A DNA stretch of 47,372 nucleotides, from positions 1 through 47,372 of the forward strand of contig NZ_JAQFVG010000322.1 of the NCBI RefSeq assembly GCF_029439455.1. Direction: 5' to 3'. Shown here in pieces: positions 1-6,677 of this stretch. The first letter of the stretch is position 1. Each line of letters begins with the position of its first letter. The stretch comes from Caballeronia sp. BR00000012568055 (lineage in GTDB: Bacteria; Pseudomonadota; Gammaproteobacteria; Burkholderiales; Burkholderiaceae). The notes below the pieces were generated by a model, which saw only the letters and a program-made list of their open reading frames with translations, searched no databases and had not been told where the DNA came from. The translations under genes and the position numbers were made by a program.

Positions 1-112
1 AAGAGCGCGCCCGCGCCCAGCCGGGTCTTTCGTGATGCGGGATTCGCTTCGACCATAAGGATCGCTCTCCGGGTTGACGCGCAAGATTAGACGCCGGACT
101 TAACTCGATTCG

Positions 113-129
113 ATTACCCGGCGGGTAAT
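113..129. promoter_or_regulatory. Inverted repeat ATTACCC-GGC-GGGTAAT upstream of the HD-domain gene
   Basis: A perfect 7-bp inverted repeat with a 3-bp centre lies 68 bp before the start of the HD-domain gene. It contains a T-N11-A core (T115 to A127), the form typical of LysR-type sites, though MarR or TetR binding is equally possible. A TTGACG hexamer at 74-79 could be a -35 element but no convincing -10 follows at the right distance. The rest of bases 1-197 shows no gene. Operator function is inferred from position and symmetry only. Confidence 0.35.
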
Positions 130-197
130 TGGGCCGCTGCGCGCAAGGCCCGACAATCCGGTCATGTTGTCGCGGCAGGATTGTCGCGGAGGATCTC

Positions 198-839
198 ATG
201 ACCAGCCCGCTTGCCATCGGAGCCTATATCGCTCCTGATTCGAAGTACACACGAAATGCCGTTTCGCTCGTCGAGCGCGTCCATTCGAAGGCGATGATGG
301 CACACGTTCACCGGACCTGGTGGTTTGCCGAATTTCTCGGCCAGCGTCGCGGTTTGAAATACGACCGGGAAGTCGTTTATCTCGCCTCGCTGTATCACGA
401 TCTCGGCCTTACCGAATCCTATGGCGCAGACGGCCGATTCGAAGTCGATGGCGCGGATGCCGCACGTCGCATTCTGCTTTCGACTGATTATCCAGCCGAA
501 AAGGCGGAGCAAGTCTGGGACGCGATTGCGCTGCATTCGAGCGGCGGCATCGCGGAGCGCAAGGAGCCGGAAATCGCGCTCGTGTATCTGGGCGCACATG
601 TCGATGTATTCGGCATGTTTCTGGATGAGATCACGCCTTCGTTCATCGACGATGTCCTGCAAATTTATCCGCGCGATGGCTTCAAGCAGGCGTTTCAGTT
701 GGCGATTGCCGAAGTCGCGCGAAAGAAGCCTCATACCGCGATCGGCACCGGCGTGGCCGATGTCGCGCGGCGACATATCCACGGATTCGAGTGTCCCGAT
801 GTCTGCGACCTGATCGATCATGCGCCATTCGAAAGTTAG
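198..839 (+). CDS. HD-domain protein, cyanamide-hydratase-like
   Basis: This 213-residue soluble protein carries a metal-binding HD fold: histidines near residues 36-38, HD at 67-68 (YHDLG) and a late aspartate at 136 (GAHVDV). The stretch RFEVDGADAAR followed by WDAIALH resembles bacterial and fungal cyanamide hydratase/Ddi2-like HD proteins, which hydrate cyanamide to urea, but many relatives have no known substrate. I chose the ATG at 198 because GGAGGA lies just upstream; a longer frame opens earlier without a ribosome binding site. A carbonic-anhydrase-like gene follows 39 bp later on the same strand, so the two are probably co-transcribed. The HD assignment is firm; the substrate is a guess. 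Confidence 0.8.
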   Translation: MTSPLAIGAYIAPDSKYTRNAVSLVERVHSKAMMAHVHRTWWFAEFLGQRRGLKYDREVVYLASLYHDLGLTESYGADGRFEVDGADAARRILLSTDYPAEKAEQVWDAIALHSSGGIAERKEPEIALVYLGAHVDVFGMFLDEITPSFIDDVLQIYPRDGFKQAFQLAIAEVARKKPHTAIGTGVADVARRHIHGFECPDVCDLIDHAPFES

Positions 840-878
840 GCGAATCGGCCAAGGCTTATCACTATTTTGGAGCGCGAA

Positions 879-1463
879 ATGACGGCGAAATACAGTGAAT
901 ACGAGTTCCGGTCGCAACCGTGGTTCGATCAGGATAACTTCAAAGGTTTCAATGATGCGATCCCCATGAAAACGATGGTGATCTGCTGCTTCGACCCGCG
1001 TGCGACCGAAGCTCCGCAGATTGTCGCCGAGCACTTCGGAGACGAGGTCTATCCTGGTCAGAACGTGTTGGACGAACAAGGCAATAAAGTCGGTCACACG
1101 CGCACGCTGTTTGCCGTGTACTGCGCGGGCGGACGCGCGGCGTCGGCATTGCAATCCGTGGCGACGATGGACTATCTGTTCAACGTGCGCAAGGTGGTGG
1201 TCGTGCATCACTCGTTTTGCGGCGCAACCGGCTTCAGACCCGATCAGCTTATCGGCCGATACCACGACTGCCATCACGCGGATATCACAAACATGTTCGA
1301 TCGGGAAAGCCTGGCTATTTCGAACTACGAGGAATCGCTGAAGCACGATATCGGACTATTGCGCGCGAGTCCGGCGGTGCCTGAAGCCGTCGAGCTTTAC
1401 GGATTTTTCTATGAGATGAACAAGGGCGAGTTGATCGAAGTCGTGTGCGATATTCCAGCCTGA
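879..1463 (+). CDS. Beta-carbonic-anhydrase-like protein
   Basis: The 194-residue product has the zinc-ligand pattern of beta-carbonic anhydrases: C37-F-D39-P-R41 (C-x-D-x-R) and H111-S-F-C114 (H-x2-C) followed by GA. Such enzymes interconvert CO2 and bicarbonate in the cytoplasm. The region between the motifs and the C-terminus differs from the housekeeping enzymes as I know them, so it may belong to a divergent subgroup. The ATG at 879 is preceded by GGAG at 869-872; a TTG at 867 in the same frame would remove that site. It follows the HD-domain gene and probably shares its transcript. Catalytic residues are seen; activity is inferred. Confidence 0.75.
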   Translation: MTAKYSEYEFRSQPWFDQDNFKGFNDAIPMKTMVICCFDPRATEAPQIVAEHFGDEVYPGQNVLDEQGNKVGHTRTLFAVYCAGGRAASALQSVATMDYLFNVRKVVVVHHSFCGATGFRPDQLIGRYHDCHHADITNMFDRESLAISNYEESLKHDIGLLRASPAVPEAVELYGFFYEMNKGELIEVVCDIPA

Positions 1464-1762
1464 TCTCAGTAGTCACTCAGGCGCACGCGGAGCGTCGCTC
1501 CACGGCGCGACCATACGCCGATACACCGATCTCCCTGAACGATGCAATGATCAACGCGCGCACGAAGATCCGTCTGATCGGAGATATCAGTTGCGAGGCG
1601 ACGCATCCGCGTAATCCGCGTACTCCGCTTCATCGCTGTCGCAGGCGCGCTGTGCGTGATGCACAAGTGGCGTCGCACGGGGCAAGCGCTGCGTGATGTG
1701 TCGATAGTCCTGTTCATCGCGGTGGGCTGCGGTCTCGTTCCATCTTGGATGCTCGCGAGATC

Positions 1763-2092
1763 ATGTGTTATCCGAAGCATCGGTTTATCGTGACACGCTC
1801 GAACGGCTTGGCGTTGACGAGCGCACTGCTGAAGAAGCTGGACGCGGGCCAGGTGGTGTTGGTGTCATCGGGCATTCATCTGAAACGCGGCGAACGCTAC
1901 TTCGCGCATTTCGGTGTCGATGCAACGTCGGTAAGCGCCGATTATCTTGCTGCCATGCCATCGATACTGCCGCTGGCGTACAACTTCGCCGTCGCAGACC
2001 TCGCGCTTCACGAGTACGCGGGCCTGATCCGCTACGACATCTTCAACGCGCTCGGCTGGAACGCCGCGAGAACCGAGCCGGGTCAGGCGTGA
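1763..2092 (+). CDS. Hypothetical protein, 109 aa
   Basis: I do not recognise this protein. The frame has good GC-rich codon bias and an ordered-looking sequence with hydrophobic beta-like segments (QVVLVSSGIHL) and a possible C-terminal helical part (FAVADLALHEYAGL). No signal peptide or membrane segment is evident. The start is uncertain: the ATG at 1763 has only a weak GCGAG upstream, and a TTG at 1745 is the alternative. The 300 bases before it (1464-1762) hold no clear gene, only a short hydrophobic frame in another phase that overlaps this start. Nothing in the neighbourhood indicates a role. Confidence 0.5.
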   Translation: MCYPKHRFIVTRSNGLALTSALLKKLDAGQVVLVSSGIHLKRGERYFAHFGVDATSVSADYLAAMPSILPLAYNFAVADLALHEYAGLIRYDIFNALGWNAARTEPGQA

Positions 2093-2131
2093 CATCGCGC
2101 GTGGAGATAAAACATGCCGCTTGAAAAGCCA

Positions 2132-2410
2132 TTATCGACAGGGAAGCTCGCGCAGCGTCGGCGACATGATGGTCATCATCGGTCGTATTGGACGATGCGG
2201 AAACACGCGCCATGTGCCGTCCTCGTGACGAAAGAAAAACAGCGTGCGCGTACCGGCTGGATGCTGCGCCTCGATGCACACAAAGCGGAGTCCGCCATTC
2301 GCTGTGCGGCCGCTCAGGCGCACGTGCAACGGGGTATCGCTGCCTGCTGCGAGCCATTTCTCGGCCTGTGCGCGCAGGGAACTGAAGCTATGGAAGGCGA
2401 GCTGGCTCAT
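2132..2410 (-). CDS. Hypothetical small protein, 92 aa
   Basis: I do not recognise the family. The start at 2410 is well supported: on the minus strand GGAGG precedes the ATG by six bases. The sequence begins MSQLAFHSFSSLRAQAEKW and then turns beta-rich with aromatic and arginine residues (RFVCIEAQHP, RTLFFFRHEDGTWRVFPHR), suggesting a small globular cytoplasmic protein. It has no signal peptide or membrane helix. It is divergent from the LuxR/cyclic-nucleotide regulator starting at 2533, with 122 bp between them that should contain both promoters, so that regulator may control it. Confidence 0.6.
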   Translation of the reverse strand: MSQLAFHSFSSLRAQAEKWLAAGSDTPLHVRLSGRTANGGLRFVCIEAQHPAGTRTLFFFRHEDGTWRVFPHRPIRPMMTIMSPTLRELPCR

Positions 2411-2532
2411 CTGGATCCTCCGCCTGAAGCGGTAAGTGAGTGCAGTCAGTGAGTGGGGCGTGCGGCGGCGTGTGACGAACGTGCCGCACATACAGCGCGT
2501 ACAATCGCCGGAACGCTTCCGGAGCCCCTGGC

Positions 2533-3564
2533 ATGGACGTGCAGCTTATCGCGCCGGCAGGACTTTTCCGCGACGGTCTCGCAGCCTTGCTGCGAGCATT
2601 CGCTGCGGACGTATCGGTGCAGGCGCATGAGGAAATCGCGCAGGCGAAGACGGGCGCATCCGGGGCCGCGTGCATGATCATGGACGGCGACGCGCCGGGC
2701 CGCGCCAGGCATGAAGCGGCATGTGAGATGGCCCGCGCGATACCCGCGATCGTGCTGTTGGACGAGGCGCGGCGACAGGAGGTCGATCAACTGATCGCCG
2801 ACGGTTTCGCCGGCTGCGTGGAAAAGTCCGCGTCGGCAGAGATGCTGTTCGGCGCGTTGCACGTCGTGCTGGCGGGCGGCGTTTATCTGCCGCGCGCCGT
2901 GCTCGCCGCACAAGCCCAAAGCCCGTCCGATGGCGACGGCCGCACCCGCGAGAATATAAAACGCCGCATCGGTCAGGCCGATCCTCACGCGCATCTCACG
3001 CCGCGCCAGATCGAAGTGCTCGCCTTGCTGGCGCGCGGCCGCTCGAACAAAATGATCGCGCGTGAACTCAAGGTGTCCGAAGCAACTGTCAAGACGCATC
3101 TCACGACCATTTTCAAGGTGCTCAACGTGGCGAGTCGTGGCGAGGCAAGCGCGGCGGCCGCCCGTATCGAAAAGATTCGCGGCTCGCAGGTGAATAGCGC
3201 GATGAATGGACACATCTATCTTGGCCGCTTGCTGGCGAACATGGAAAGCCAGCACTTTCGCGCGGGCGAAGTACTGTTTCGAAAAGGCGATGCGAGCGGC
3301 GCGCTTTTCTACGTAGAAAAAGGCACCGTGAAACTGGCCGGGCTGGGTATTGAACTGGGCGCGGGCAGCGTGCTGGGAGAGATCGGGCTGTTCTCGCCTG
3401 AGCATCGGCGCACCTCCACGGTGGTGTGCAAGACAGCGTGCGAGATGCGCACGGTTTCCGCCGCCGATGCCGTTCGTCTCTACTATCAGGAACCGGAATT
3501 CGCGTTTCATCTGCTGCGGCTTATCGTCGAACGTTTGCAGGCGGACCAGCAGCGGGGCGCTTAG
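2533..3564 (+). CDS. Pseudo-receiver / LuxR / cyclic-nucleotide-binding fusion regulator
   Basis: This 343-residue protein joins three modules. Residues 1-125 follow the receiver fold of NarL-type response regulators, but the usual acidic pair after the first strand is replaced (LIAPAGLFRDGL instead of the ADDHP-like form). D51 sits near the phosphoacceptor position and a lysine remains in the FAGCVEKS segment. Residues about 155-205 are a LuxR helix-turn-helix (LTPRQIEVLALLARG ... SEATVKTHL). Residues about 225-340 look like a CRP/FNR-type nucleotide-binding barrel (GEVLFRKGD, GEIGLFSPEHRRTST). The order is unusual because CRP-type proteins place the sensor first. It stands at the T6SS border and may control that cluster in response to cAMP or c-di-GMP; ligand and targets are inferred. 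Confidence 0.8.
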   Translation: MDVQLIAPAGLFRDGLAALLRAFAADVSVQAHEEIAQAKTGASGAACMIMDGDAPGRARHEAACEMARAIPAIVLLDEARRQEVDQLIADGFAGCVEKSASAEMLFGALHVVLAGGVYLPRAVLAAQAQSPSDGDGRTRENIKRRIGQADPHAHLTPRQIEVLALLARGRSNKMIARELKVSEATVKTHLTTIFKVLNVASRGEASAAAARIEKIRGSQVNSAMNGHIYLGRLLANMESQHFRAGEVLFRKGDASGALFYVEKGTVKLAGLGIELGAGSVLGEIGLFSPEHRRTSTVVCKTACEMRTVSAADAVRLYYQEPEFAFHLLRLIVERLQADQQRGA

Positions 3565-3578
3565 CGCGATGCTCACGC

Positions 3579-3594
3579 GGCTCACGCGTGAGCC
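3579..3594. terminator. 16-bp perfect palindrome between convergent genes
   Basis: GGCTCACGCGTGAGCC is self-complementary and spans the stop codon of the minus-strand sigma-like gene, just after the end of the plus-strand regulator. As a hairpin in both transcripts it could act as a shared terminator, but there is no T-run on either side, so a rho-independent mechanism is not supported. Confidence 0.35.
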
Positions 3595-4352
3595 TCCACC
3601 GCGAGCAGATTCAAAACGATCAGGATGACTTGACGATTTTCCAGCGTGATGGCAAGACGCAGGTCGTCCCTGACCCAGCGGCCGATTTTCGTTTCGGCGA
3701 AACACGCCGGCGTGGCGGCCTTTTTCATCGTTACGCCGAGCTTGCGCGCACGATAGTGATACGAGGGCACATGGTTGGCTTGCGCCGCGCCCTTGAGTCC
3801 GCCCTTGCGCTCATGCGAAGCGCCGAGGCTCCCCGCGAGGATGATCCGGTCGGCCTGATCCAGCTCCGCGATAAAAGCACGTGCCCGCGCGCGCACCCGC
3901 GCCTCGTCCAGACCGTACTCGGCGAGCACGGTGGTGACAGGGTCGTCGCTGGCGTGCGGACGTGAGTCGATTTCGGCCTGCACACCGTCCGCTTCGATCG
4001 ATAAATTGCGTTGCACGGCGGCGCTGCGCAGGCAGTCGATCAGAAAGCGCCGGAAGTACGCGCACAGCGCATAAGCGGTGGAGGGCGCGCTCTGGTCCGA
4101 GGCGTGCGAGGCGCGCTGATCGAGTTCGAGCCGCAGCACACGGCTGTAGATGAACTGGGCGACGAGTTCTTCCTTGTCTTCCGGCAGTCCGCGCAGTTCG
4201 GGAGGGTAATACGGACGCAGCGCGTGAAGCACCATGCGGTAGATCTGCGCCATTTCGATATCGCTCAACGCGGCCCGTCGATGCCAGAGATCGACCAGCG
4301 CGGAGATGTCGGGCGCGGACATGAGTGAGTCGGGATGGGTCGTCAGGTTCAT
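3582..4352 (-). CDS. Sigma-70-like or sigma-related regulatory protein near the T6SS
   Basis: The 256-residue product has two helical blocks that resemble sigma regions 2 and 4. The first runs through about 20-135 (YRMVLHALRPYYP, EELVAQFIYSRVLRL, AYFRRFLIDCLRSA). The second, about 160-235, includes FIAELDQADRIILAGSLG followed by a stretch ending SYHYRARKLGVTMKK, where region 4 would carry its DNA-reading helix. I cannot place it in a named family, and a T6SS-specific accessory role is an alternative. The ATG at 4352 follows a GAGG; the frame extends upstream without a site. It lies 248 bp after the transglycosylase gene on the same strand, possibly as the last gene of that operon. Bases 4353-4600 show no other gene. 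Confidence 0.5.
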   Translation of the reverse strand: MNLTTHPDSLMSAPDISALVDLWHRRAALSDIEMAQIYRMVLHALRPYYPPELRGLPEDKEELVAQFIYSRVLRLELDQRASHASDQSAPSTAYALCAYFRRFLIDCLRSAAVQRNLSIEADGVQAEIDSRPHASDDPVTTVLAEYGLDEARVRARARAFIAELDQADRIILAGSLGASHERKGGLKGAAQANHVPSYHYRARKLGVTMKKAATPACFAETKIGRWVRDDLRLAITLENRQVILIVLNLLAVEAHA

Positions 4353-4600
4353 GGTCTGCCTCACACAGAGTTTGAGTACGCGATCGGGACCGGGCATCGA
4401 ACGGCTGCCGGACCGCGCCCCGGAAGCGGGTCGTTCGCGGTCGTGAGCCGGCGTATTCAAGGTAGTGAGAAGCGATGCGCTGCAACATCGGCCGGATGGT
4501 CTACATCGAAAGTCGTAGACGCTGGTTTCGTCGGAGATGCCGGCGATGCGGAGCCGGCGCGCGACGGCGGCCGGCTGGGACGAGGAGGCTGGAGGGCGAA

Positions 4601-6568
4601 TCAGGGCGTGTCGTCGTCAACGCAGAATGTGGAGTCGCCGATCAGGCAGTCGTGCGGGCCGGACGCCGGGCCGCTGCGATTGCGCAGGCCGCTGTCGCGT
4701 GCGGACAGGTTCAGCGTCGCGGGCAGCAGCACCCACATTTGCGCGGGCGCTTTGAGCGTGCTGGCGAGGCGCTGGGCATCCGCGCCCGAGCCCCAGTAGA
4801 GGTCGGCACGCTGCGCGCCGTGGATCGCGCCGCCGGTGTCCTGCGCGACCATCAAACGGTTCAGATTGCCCGATGCCCCCGTGCGCGCCGAAAGATAAAC
4901 GGGCGCGCCGAGCGGCGTGGTGCGCGGATCGACGGCGATCGAGCGCCCTGCCGAGAGCGGGACGCCCAGCGCGCCGAGCGGGCCGTTGCTGTCGTCATGC
5001 ACCGAGCGGAAAAACACATAGCTCGGATCGGACTTGTCATCAGGCTGATGCACCGCGGCGGCCGTAATCGGCTCGGCCTTCAGCGCAGGCGGCGCGCCTG
5101 CGAACCCCGCCGCGCCTTGCAACGCGCCGCCCGGATGGGTGCTGACGGGCCGGGCTTCGACGCCGCTCATGGCTGCGGACTTCGCCAGCGAGGCCGTTGA
5201 TCCTGCCCGCCCGGCGGCCTGGGCGGCGTTCGCCGAGACCAGATTGTTGGCGAAGTGCACGCCACGGTCCTGGTCGCTGATTGGCGTTGCCGCAGCCAGC
5301 GTCGCGGCGGGCGCACCGGCGTCCGAGCTGCCGTATTCCTCGGCCGCGCCGCGCAGCAGCGACGGAACTCCGCCGGCAGACGCGGCAGCGACGCCGTCCG
5401 CCATGGCGCTTGCGCTTGGCTCGTCGGCGGCGGCGGACGTCGAAGGCCAGGCGTCGTAACCGGTGTCGTCGTCATCGCCCCCGCCTCGTGTCACCGAGCG
5501 CGGGCCGCCTTTGGCGATCAGCGCAGCGGGCAGGAACGGGTGGCCGTTCTGATCGGCATACGCGACGCGCACGACGGTGCTGTCGGGCATCACGATCTTG
5601 GCCGAGCCTTGCATCTGCATCGAATAGATCAGGCCGGGGTCGTCCACCCAGGCGATCACCTCGGCCTGCAAGCCGCGCCGCTCGATCTCCGCGCGCGTGT
5701 AGTAAGGCACGATGCTGTGCCCGGACACGCGCATGCGGATTCGCTTGTCGCGCACATCCGGCACGGCATCGGTCAGATCGAGCACGTAGACCCCGCGCAG
5801 TGTGCTGGTCGATACGGCCGGCAACGGAATCACGTCGCGGCCGTCGATGCGCGCGGCAGTCAGCGTGCCACGCGCGTTCGCCGGCACGCGGCGGGCGTCG
5901 AGATAGAGCATGTCGCGCGGCACGCCGTAGACGGGATAGATGAAGCGGCCGCCGTAGCCCCGGCTGCCGCGCACCACTGGCTCGTAATAACCGGTCAGCA
6001 GTCCGGTGACGGCAGCGTTCGGCCGCCCGAACGGCTGAATGCGATAGGCGATGAAGCGTTGCTCGAAGAACGCGCGGATGGCAATCGGATCGCGGCCATC
6101 GACGCGTGCTGCGTCTGCGCAGGCCGACGACCACGGCGCGTGCGTGGCGAGCACGCGGCAGCTTTGCAGGAACGCGGCCCACGATTCGTCGAAACGGTCG
6201 CTCGACCAGCCCGGCAGCTCCGCGAAACCGACGGGCGTGTAGACCGCGTGGCGCGTGGTGTAGGCCACGCCCGGATGCGCGCGCGTCGATGCCGCAGCGG
6301 TGCGCGCCCGCGCGGTGTTTTGTGCGGTGTTTTGCGCGGCGGAGGTGGTGAACGTCGCGGAGGGCGCGGCGGCATCGCTGTGTGGGAAGTCGGTCGCGCT
6401 TGCCACGGCGGCAGGCGGTGTCGGCGACGCACGCGCGGTATCGCTGGCGAAGGGTCCGCAGGTGCAGCCGCCGAGTGCGGCGAACAGCGCCATCGCGGCG
6501 CCGGTGATCGCGGATCTGCGCAGCGCCATGGTCCGGATGGGCGCGTTGCATAAGTGCAGGGTGTTCAT
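4601..6568 (-). CDS. MltA-family lytic murein transglycosylase lipoprotein with long insertion
   Basis: This 655-residue protein starts with a signal peptide ending in a lipobox (LGGC, Cys35), so it should be a lipoprotein. Residues about 170-360 match the MltA-specific domain (LTGYYEPVVRGSRGYGG, then YPVYGVPRDMLYLDARR), and the end carries the 3D barrel region with VAQDTGGAIHGAQRADLYWG; Asp577 is in the conserved aspartate cluster. MltA cleaves glycan strands to 1,6-anhydro-muropeptides. E. coli MltA is near 365 residues; the extra length is an N-terminal Ala/Thr-rich part and an Ala/Ser/Asp-rich insertion of about 150-170 residues between the domains. In this operon it may open peptidoglycan for the T6SS trans-envelope complex. 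The ATG at 6568 has GAGG upstream. Confidence 0.85.
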   Translation of the reverse strand: MNTLHLCNAPIRTMALRRSAITGAAMALFAALGGCTCGPFASDTARASPTPPAAVASATDFPHSDAAAPSATFTTSAAQNTAQNTARARTAAASTRAHPGVAYTTRHAVYTPVGFAELPGWSSDRFDESWAAFLQSCRVLATHAPWSSACADAARVDGRDPIAIRAFFEQRFIAYRIQPFGRPNAAVTGLLTGYYEPVVRGSRGYGGRFIYPVYGVPRDMLYLDARRVPANARGTLTAARIDGRDVIPLPAVSTSTLRGVYVLDLTDAVPDVRDKRIRMRVSGHSIVPYYTRAEIERRGLQAEVIAWVDDPGLIYSMQMQGSAKIVMPDSTVVRVAYADQNGHPFLPAALIAKGGPRSVTRGGGDDDDTGYDAWPSTSAAADEPSASAMADGVAAASAGGVPSLLRGAAEEYGSSDAGAPAATLAAATPISDQDRGVHFANNLVSANAAQAAGRAGSTASLAKSAAMSGVEARPVSTHPGGALQGAAGFAGAPPALKAEPITAAAVHQPDDKSDPSYVFFRSVHDDSNGPLGALGVPLSAGRSIAVDPRTTPLGAPVYLSARTGASGNLNRLMVAQDTGGAIHGAQRADLYWGSGADAQRLASTLKAPAQMWVLLPATLNLSARDSGLRNRSGPASGPHDCLIGDSTFCVDDDTP

Positions 6569-6608
6569 CGTGTCCTCGCTGCTTGGTGTCCGGCGGGTGG
6601 AGTCGGCG

Positions 6609-6652
6609 CATGATTTCGGCACATGAATTCGATGCATGATTTCGATGCATGA
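6609..6652. repeat. 13-bp tandem repeat, about 3.4 copies
   Basis: CATGATTTCGGCA, CATGAATTCGATG, CATGATTTCGATG and a partial CATGA run head to tail in the gap between the kinase gene and the transglycosylase gene. The copies differ at a few positions, so they are old or under weak constraint. They lie upstream of the transglycosylase start on the minus strand and could be protein-binding sites or a slippage-prone array; no function is shown. Confidence 0.85.
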
Positions 6653-6677
6653 GCCGGGCGCACGAATCGCCGCGCCT

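Noticed and set aside
162..1346. 394-residue antisense frame over the HD and carbonic-anhydrase genes
   Set aside because: Both plus-strand genes have catalytic motifs and ribosome binding sites; the antisense frame has neither.
1445..1744. Short open frames in the gap after the carbonic-anhydrase gene
   Set aside because: Compositions are Arg/Thr-rich and disordered, without ribosome binding sites; only the hydrophobic frame at 1659 merits mention.
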